Source: Gemmatimonadota bacterium (GTDB lineage Bacteria > Gemmatimonadota > Gemmatimonadetes > Palauibacterales > Palauibacteraceae). From it: DNA of 9,696 nt. Location of the stretch: assembly GCA_029288095.1 (NCBI GenBank), contig JARFPW010000329.1, forward strand, positions 1 to 9,696, written 5' to 3'. Both the position numbers and the translations under genes were made by a program. Under the pieces are notes generated by a model. The model made no database searches. It was not told where the DNA came from and worked only from the letters and a program-made list of their open reading frames with translations. Below are positions 6,905-9,696 of the stretch, in pieces (positions within the stretch are counted from its first letter, which is position 1; each line of letters begins with the position of its first letter).

Positions 6905-7300
6905 CTACCGGCTCGCGCTATCCAATAGCCAGGTGCCATACGCTAAGAAAAACGCCGCACCAAGAGCCAGAAACCCGCCCAGAGTCCTGGCCACGTCGGT
7001 CTTCTCTTGTTCAACGCTGAACACGTCTGCGAGAGCTACATGCACGGTGTCAGAGTACGCCCTGTCCCTGTCTTCCCAGGTCGTGCCGACGAGACTGTCG
7101 GCCTCGATCCGAGGACTCGCCATTTTGAAGCGACTGCCGTCTTCGAGCGTAACTCGAACCGTGCCTGGTCGTTCGCGGGTGATGCTCTGGTCGAGCGGCG
7201 CCTGCATCGCCACATAGCTCGTACAGGCGGTCAGCCACAGCGTGAGCGTGAACGGGAGAACGACCAGCCGAAGGAACGAGGAGCGTCTCAAGTAGCGCAC
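6905..7300 (-). CDS. Small lipoprotein, paralog B of a three-gene cluster
   Basis: The product is 131 residues and is clearly homologous to its neighbours. The signal peptide begins MRYLRRSSFLRLVVLPFTLT and ends in the lipobox LTAC, so Cys26 is the lipidation site, at the same residue number as in both paralogs. The beta module reads TVRVTLEDGSRFKM (47-60) and then ADSLVGTTW (67-75); a second strand region, VHVALADVFSVEQ, follows. A hydrophobic segment (about 104-126) lies near the C-terminus, suggesting a second membrane contact. Unlike the other two, its tail has no cysteine. The start codon is GTG at 7300-7298, with a GAGGAG element 12 nt upstream, a somewhat long spacing. It begins 18 bp after the stop codon of paralog C, so the two are probably cotranscribed. 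Function unknown. Confidence 0.85.
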   Translation of the reverse strand: MRYLRRSSFLRLVVLPFTLTLWLTACTSYVAMQAPLDQSITRERPGTVRVTLEDGSRFKMASPRIEADSLVGTTWEDRDRAYSDTVHVALADVFSVEQEKTDVARTLGGFLALGAAFFLAYGTWLLDSASR

Positions 7301-7318
7301 AGTCCCGGTCTTCTCCTC

Positions 7319-7729
7319 TCAGCACCCCTGCATCGGGTCAAAACCGCCGCAGATAGCCAGGTAGCCGATGGTTACGAGACCAAACAGAACGGCAGCAGTA
7401 CGGGCGCCATAGTTGCTCTCTTCGTTCTCGATCTCGATGCTCGCGATGTCTTTCACTGCGACCTTAATGCTGCGCATGTGGACCTCGCTGTCCCGGTCCC
7501 AGTTGTAGTCGAGGCCGACAAGGGTGTCACTGGCACACGTGGGTTGAGCCAGGTCGATCTGCGTCTCGTCGTGGAGCGTGACCCGAACCGCGTCGGGGTT
7601 CTCTGACGCGATGGACTCCGCGTAAGGCGGACTCAGTGTCTTGTAGCTGGTACAGGCGGCCAGCCAGAGGGTCAGCGTGAGCGGCAGGACGACCAGCTTC
7701 AGGAGAGAGGAACATCGGAAGTATTTCAT
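7319..7729 (-). CDS. Small lipoprotein, paralog C, first gene of the cluster
   Basis: The product is 136 residues. The signal peptide begins MKYFRCSSLLKLVVLPLTLT and ends in the lipobox LAAC with Cys26. The mature part carries the shared module AVRVTLHDETQIDL (47-60) and SDTLVGLDYNWD (67-78), then IKVAVKDIASIEIE (88-101), a hydrophobic segment (about 108-127) and a tail with two cysteines (CGGFDPMQGC). It is the most divergent of the three; for example, the usual DG turn is DE here. The ATG at 7729 is chosen because GGAGG lies 6 nt upstream and the signal peptide aligns with those of A and B; a longer reading through TTG at 7768 would translate the flanking repeat. The leader holds the right copy of the 21-bp hairpin repeat. 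The gene is divergent from the small secreted protein at 7992 and heads the leftward operon. Confidence 0.85.
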   Translation of the reverse strand: MKYFRCSSLLKLVVLPLTLTLWLAACTSYKTLSPPYAESIASENPDAVRVTLHDETQIDLAQPTCASDTLVGLDYNWDRDSEVHMRSIKVAVKDIASIEIENEESNYGARTAAVLFGLVTIGYLAICGGFDPMQGC

Positions 7730-7746
7730 CACTGCCCTCCAGTCCT

Positions 7747-7767
7747 TCTGCGCCGTGGGCGGGCGCA
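7747..7767. repeat. 21-bp hairpin repeat, right copy
   Basis: It is identical to 6352-6372 and in the same orientation, with the TGCGCC/GGCGCA stem. Here it lies in the presumed leader of the leftward lipoprotein operon, 18 bp before the ATG of paralog C, where a hairpin could influence translation or early transcription. Identity stops sharply at both ends of the 21 bp. Confidence 0.7.
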
Positions 7768-7991
7768 ACCAGGAGGTCCGTCTACAGCGTCAGATCAAGC
7801 GTGTACCGCAGTCATTAAATATATGACCAATTACTCTGAAATAACAGCTCCCTGCCCCTCCACCGGAGGATGCCTGGAAGCCGCTGGTCCGGTCCAGTAT
7901 ATTTCTTTGATATCCTGGTCGTTTTATCTGATAGCCGTTGCCGGACACTTCCCAATGCCCGACCGCGGCGCTTTCTCGCGGGAGGTCCCCC

Positions 7992-8417
7992 ATGACCAAG
8001 TTGATTGCTGGCCTGGTGCTCCTGTTGATCTTCCCAGTCGCTGGCGGAGCGCAGAATCTTCCTACTGCGTCCCGAAACCCGGATTCAGACTGGTACAGGG
8101 CGTTCGATATCCGATTCAATCCTGGACAGGCGGACGAAGCCATTCAGATCGCAGCCGATCATTTCGAGCCCGTCGATCAGGCTCTGGGGCGCGAGGTGTT
8201 AGGGTTCGTTCATGAAAGCGGCGAGTGGGACCAGACTGTGTATATCCCGATGGATGGCCCTGGTGAGATGGTTTGGAATGTGAGTCCCATCGACGAAGAG
8301 TGGTGGGCCCGGCTTGCCGAGCAGGAAGGCGGTGCTGAGCAAGCGATGGCGGTTTTTGCTAGCTACACGAGCAAGGTGGCGGATTACAGGGTCACCATCG
8401 TCAGACGCCCTCACTGA
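7992..8417 (+). CDS. Small secreted protein, possibly of dimeric alpha/beta-barrel (ferredoxin-like) fold
   Basis: The product is 141 residues. A classical signal peptide (MTKLIAGLVLLLIFPVAGGA) would be cut after Ala20, leaving an exported protein of about 121 residues without lipobox or membrane anchor. The mature part has a strand, WYRAFDIRFNPGQADEA (34-50), a helix with HFEPVDQALGREVLGF, then YIPMDGPGEMVWNVSPIDEE (81-100) and a closing strand YRVTIVRRP. This order of strands and helices, with the pattern (R/K)FNPGQADEA, recalls NIPSNAP-like or EthD-like dimeric barrels, but no catalytic residues identify it. The start is well supported by GGGAGG 7 nt before the ATG. It is divergent from the lipoprotein trio, with 262 bp between that contain AT-rich patches but no promoter I would name. 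No binding partner or substrate can be assigned. Confidence 0.75.
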   Translation: MTKLIAGLVLLLIFPVAGGAQNLPTASRNPDSDWYRAFDIRFNPGQADEAIQIAADHFEPVDQALGREVLGFVHESGEWDQTVYIPMDGPGEMVWNVSPIDEEWWARLAEQEGGAEQAMAVFASYTSKVADYRVTIVRRPH

Positions 8418-8438
8418 AGAGAGGTTAGTGACCAGGCG

Positions 8439-8528
8439 AGAGATGTGGCGGTCGGCCCCATCGATGCCGCTTGCCGCACGGGACCAAGCATCTCTAGGTT
8501 TGGACACGCCCCTTAAGGACCGCCAAAC
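8439..8528. other. Nested inverted repeats before the last gene
   Basis: In the 170-bp gap between the small secreted protein and the next gene, AGAGATG (8439-8445) pairs with CATCTCT (8489-8495). Immediately after, GTTTGG (8498-8503) pairs with CCAAAC (8523-8528), with the palindrome CCTTAAGG (8511-8518) between them. The gap may hold a structured leader, an upstream terminator or an operator. The arms are short, and chance cannot be excluded. Confidence 0.3.
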
Positions 8529-8587
8529 ACGTACCGACATTGTGGTTGGATTGGAGTTTTCTCGATCGGACTTGCCTGGAGGTTTGC

Positions 8588-9696
8588 ATGAGGCGTGCTG
8601 TTCGTATTCTCTCCATGTTCCTTGTCCTCACCTGGTGGTGGCTGCCTGCGACGGCAGTGGCCCAGGACTCGGTCTTCGTGATCCCAACGCCGAGGCCGGA
8701 CCTGAGTCTCCTGCCCACCATTCGTGAATACACCGGAGAGGGTGCAGCACCGGCCGAGAGCGTTTTCGAGTACGCGCCCGACACCCGCGCGACGTTCCGG
8801 GTTCCGGCTGCGGAGAATCTCGAAGTAGAGAGTGTCCGGGTATTCCTGCGCCTTGGTCCAGCGACGATTCGCACCCGCTCGGGCGACCTGGCGCTTCCTG
8901 ACTGGGCTGCTGACCCAGAGGAGGTGCAGGTCACGCTCATCGCCCCGAATGGCGAGGCATTCCCCGTTACACGCCCGATCCAATACGAACGATTCCGTCG
9001 GCTGCCCGTTGTGGGGCCGCTGAACGAGCCCCTTCCCGCGCCGCGAGCCATACGACTGATACGAGATCCGTTCCCTGTCTCTGCCGTTTCCGGAGCCAGC
9101 ACGATTCCGGGGGACAGCCTCTTGGTTCAGCTGATCGGACCAGATCTTGACGAGCATGGCCTCCCGACTATCGGCGATGACTTCCGGCCCCAACATGTTT
9201 CGCACCAGTGCGCTGTCGTCACCTGGCGCCGCGACGCCGGTTCGGGCGCGATGCACGAGATTTGCTCGACGCCCGACCGGCAGGAGTTTCGGGCCACGTA
9301 TTCGGGCGTCTCGTTTTCGGAGGGATCGCACACCGTCGTCGTGCGTACCCCGCGCAAACCCGATTCGTGGGGCAACTGGACCCTCGTCGTGCGCGATACC
9401 AGGCCGTTGGCTCACGACGACGTGCACACTTCCATGCTGCCCGCCTCCGCTATCGCGACCGGCCCCACGCACCAGGCACCCCTCGTTTCGCGGTTCGTGA
9501 TTGACAGCGCGGCGATCATCCTCGTGGGCACCCCGGCTCCATTCCCGCGGACGCGAACCCGTACTGCGGTCTTCAGGAACGAGCTTCAGCGGCGGATCCC
9601 GTTCGACACGCTTCGCTACCGCGAGGGCGGAGACCAGGTCTGGGGCGTCAACTTCGCCCGCAACATCCGGATCCGGAACGAGCAGTCGGTCTGGGC
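8588..9696 (+). CDS. Secreted beta-rich protein with a DUF5916-like segment, 3' end outside the window
   Basis: The reading frame is open from ATG 8588 (GGAGG 5 nt upstream) to the window edge, 369 codons and two bases. A signal peptide starting MRRAVRILSMFLVLTWWW would be cut after AVA at residue 25. The region about 60-280 is rich in predicted strands; phrases such as VQVTLIAPNGEAFPV (113-127) and WGNWTLVVRDT (261-271) recall the jelly-roll P (Homo B) domain of secreted proteases, but this is weak. Cys208 and Cys226 could form a disulfide. From about residue 331, RIPFDTLRYREGGDQVWG (336-352) and NFARNIRIRNEQSVW (355-369) match well the core of DUF5916 proteins, usually outer-membrane-associated and preceded by a CBM9-like sugar-binding domain. 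That domain is not recognisable here, so the gene may be a fusion, a rearranged copy or an assembly join. I see no frameshift. Confidence 0.7.
   Translation, partial: MRRAVRILSMFLVLTWWWLPATAVAQDSVFVIPTPRPDLSLLPTIREYTGEGAAPAESVFEYAPDTRATFRVPAAENLEVESVRVFLRLGPATIRTRSGDLALPDWAADPEEVQVTLIAPNGEAFPVTRPIQYERFRRLPVVGPLNEPLPAPRAIRLIRDPFPVSAVSGASTIPGDSLLVQLIGPDLDEHGLPTIGDDFRPQHVSHQCAVVTWRRDAGSGAMHEICSTPDRQEFRATYSGVSFSEGSHTVVVRTPRKPDSWGNWTLVVRDTRPLAHDDVHTSMLPASAIATGPTHQAPLVSRFVIDSAAIILVGTPAPFPRTRTRTAVFRNELQRRIPFDTLRYREGGDQVWGVNFARNIRIRNEQSVW

Noticed and set aside
6352..7767. Integron cassette (attC) interpretation of the hairpin repeats
   Set aside because: The RYYYAAC and GTTRRRY core sites are absent, the repeats are far shorter than attC, and no integrase is in view.
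8513..9472. A 319-codon open frame on the minus strand
   Set aside because: It is antisense to the secreted protein gene at 8588, which has a good ribosome site, signal peptide and domain-like segments. The antisense product has none of these.

Overview
The window is GC-rich bacterial DNA with dense, short-spaced genes, several exported or lipid-anchored proteins and good Shine-Dalgarno sites. The lipoprotein signal peptides and the start of a DUF5916-like domain suggest a Gram-negative organism with an outer membrane. Gemmatimonadota or a relative with a similar secretome would fit. This placement rests on overall protein flavour and not on any marker gene.

Left part (1-1161). A MerR-family regulator of the LitR/CarH type, cut by the window edge, is read leftward. 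It is divergent from a small secreted fasciclin (FAS1) lipoprotein read rightward. The AT-rich stretch between them holds a near-consensus sigma-70 promoter for the fasciclin gene, a plausible promoter for the regulator, and 11-bp-phased TGTnTA motifs placed where the regulator could control both. A strong GC-rich hairpin follows the fasciclin gene.

Centre (1210-6177). An exopolyphosphatase gene (ppx) and a polyphosphate kinase gene (ppk1) face each other tail to tail with a single base between their stop codons. Synthesis and breakdown of polyphosphate are thus encoded together, but in opposing transcripts. Divergent from ppk1 is a large multi-pass membrane protein with an EEISWGQR motif and a helical, TPR-like C-terminus. 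I know it only as an uncharacterised type.

Right part (6217-9696). A tRNA-Ala(UGC) gene is followed by three leftward, tandem, paralogous small lipoproteins. Their signal peptides are almost identical while their mature parts have diverged. The trio is flanked by two identical 21-bp hairpin-forming repeats in the same orientation. Rightward from there come a small secreted protein with a possible ferredoxin-like fold and the 5' part of a secreted beta-rich protein. The last about 39 visible residues of that protein look like the core of DUF5916 proteins, without the N-terminal domain that normally precedes it.

The items most worth checking are the regulator-fasciclin operator region, the lipoprotein trio with its flanking repeats, the EEISWGQR membrane protein, and the unusual architecture of the gene at the right edge.
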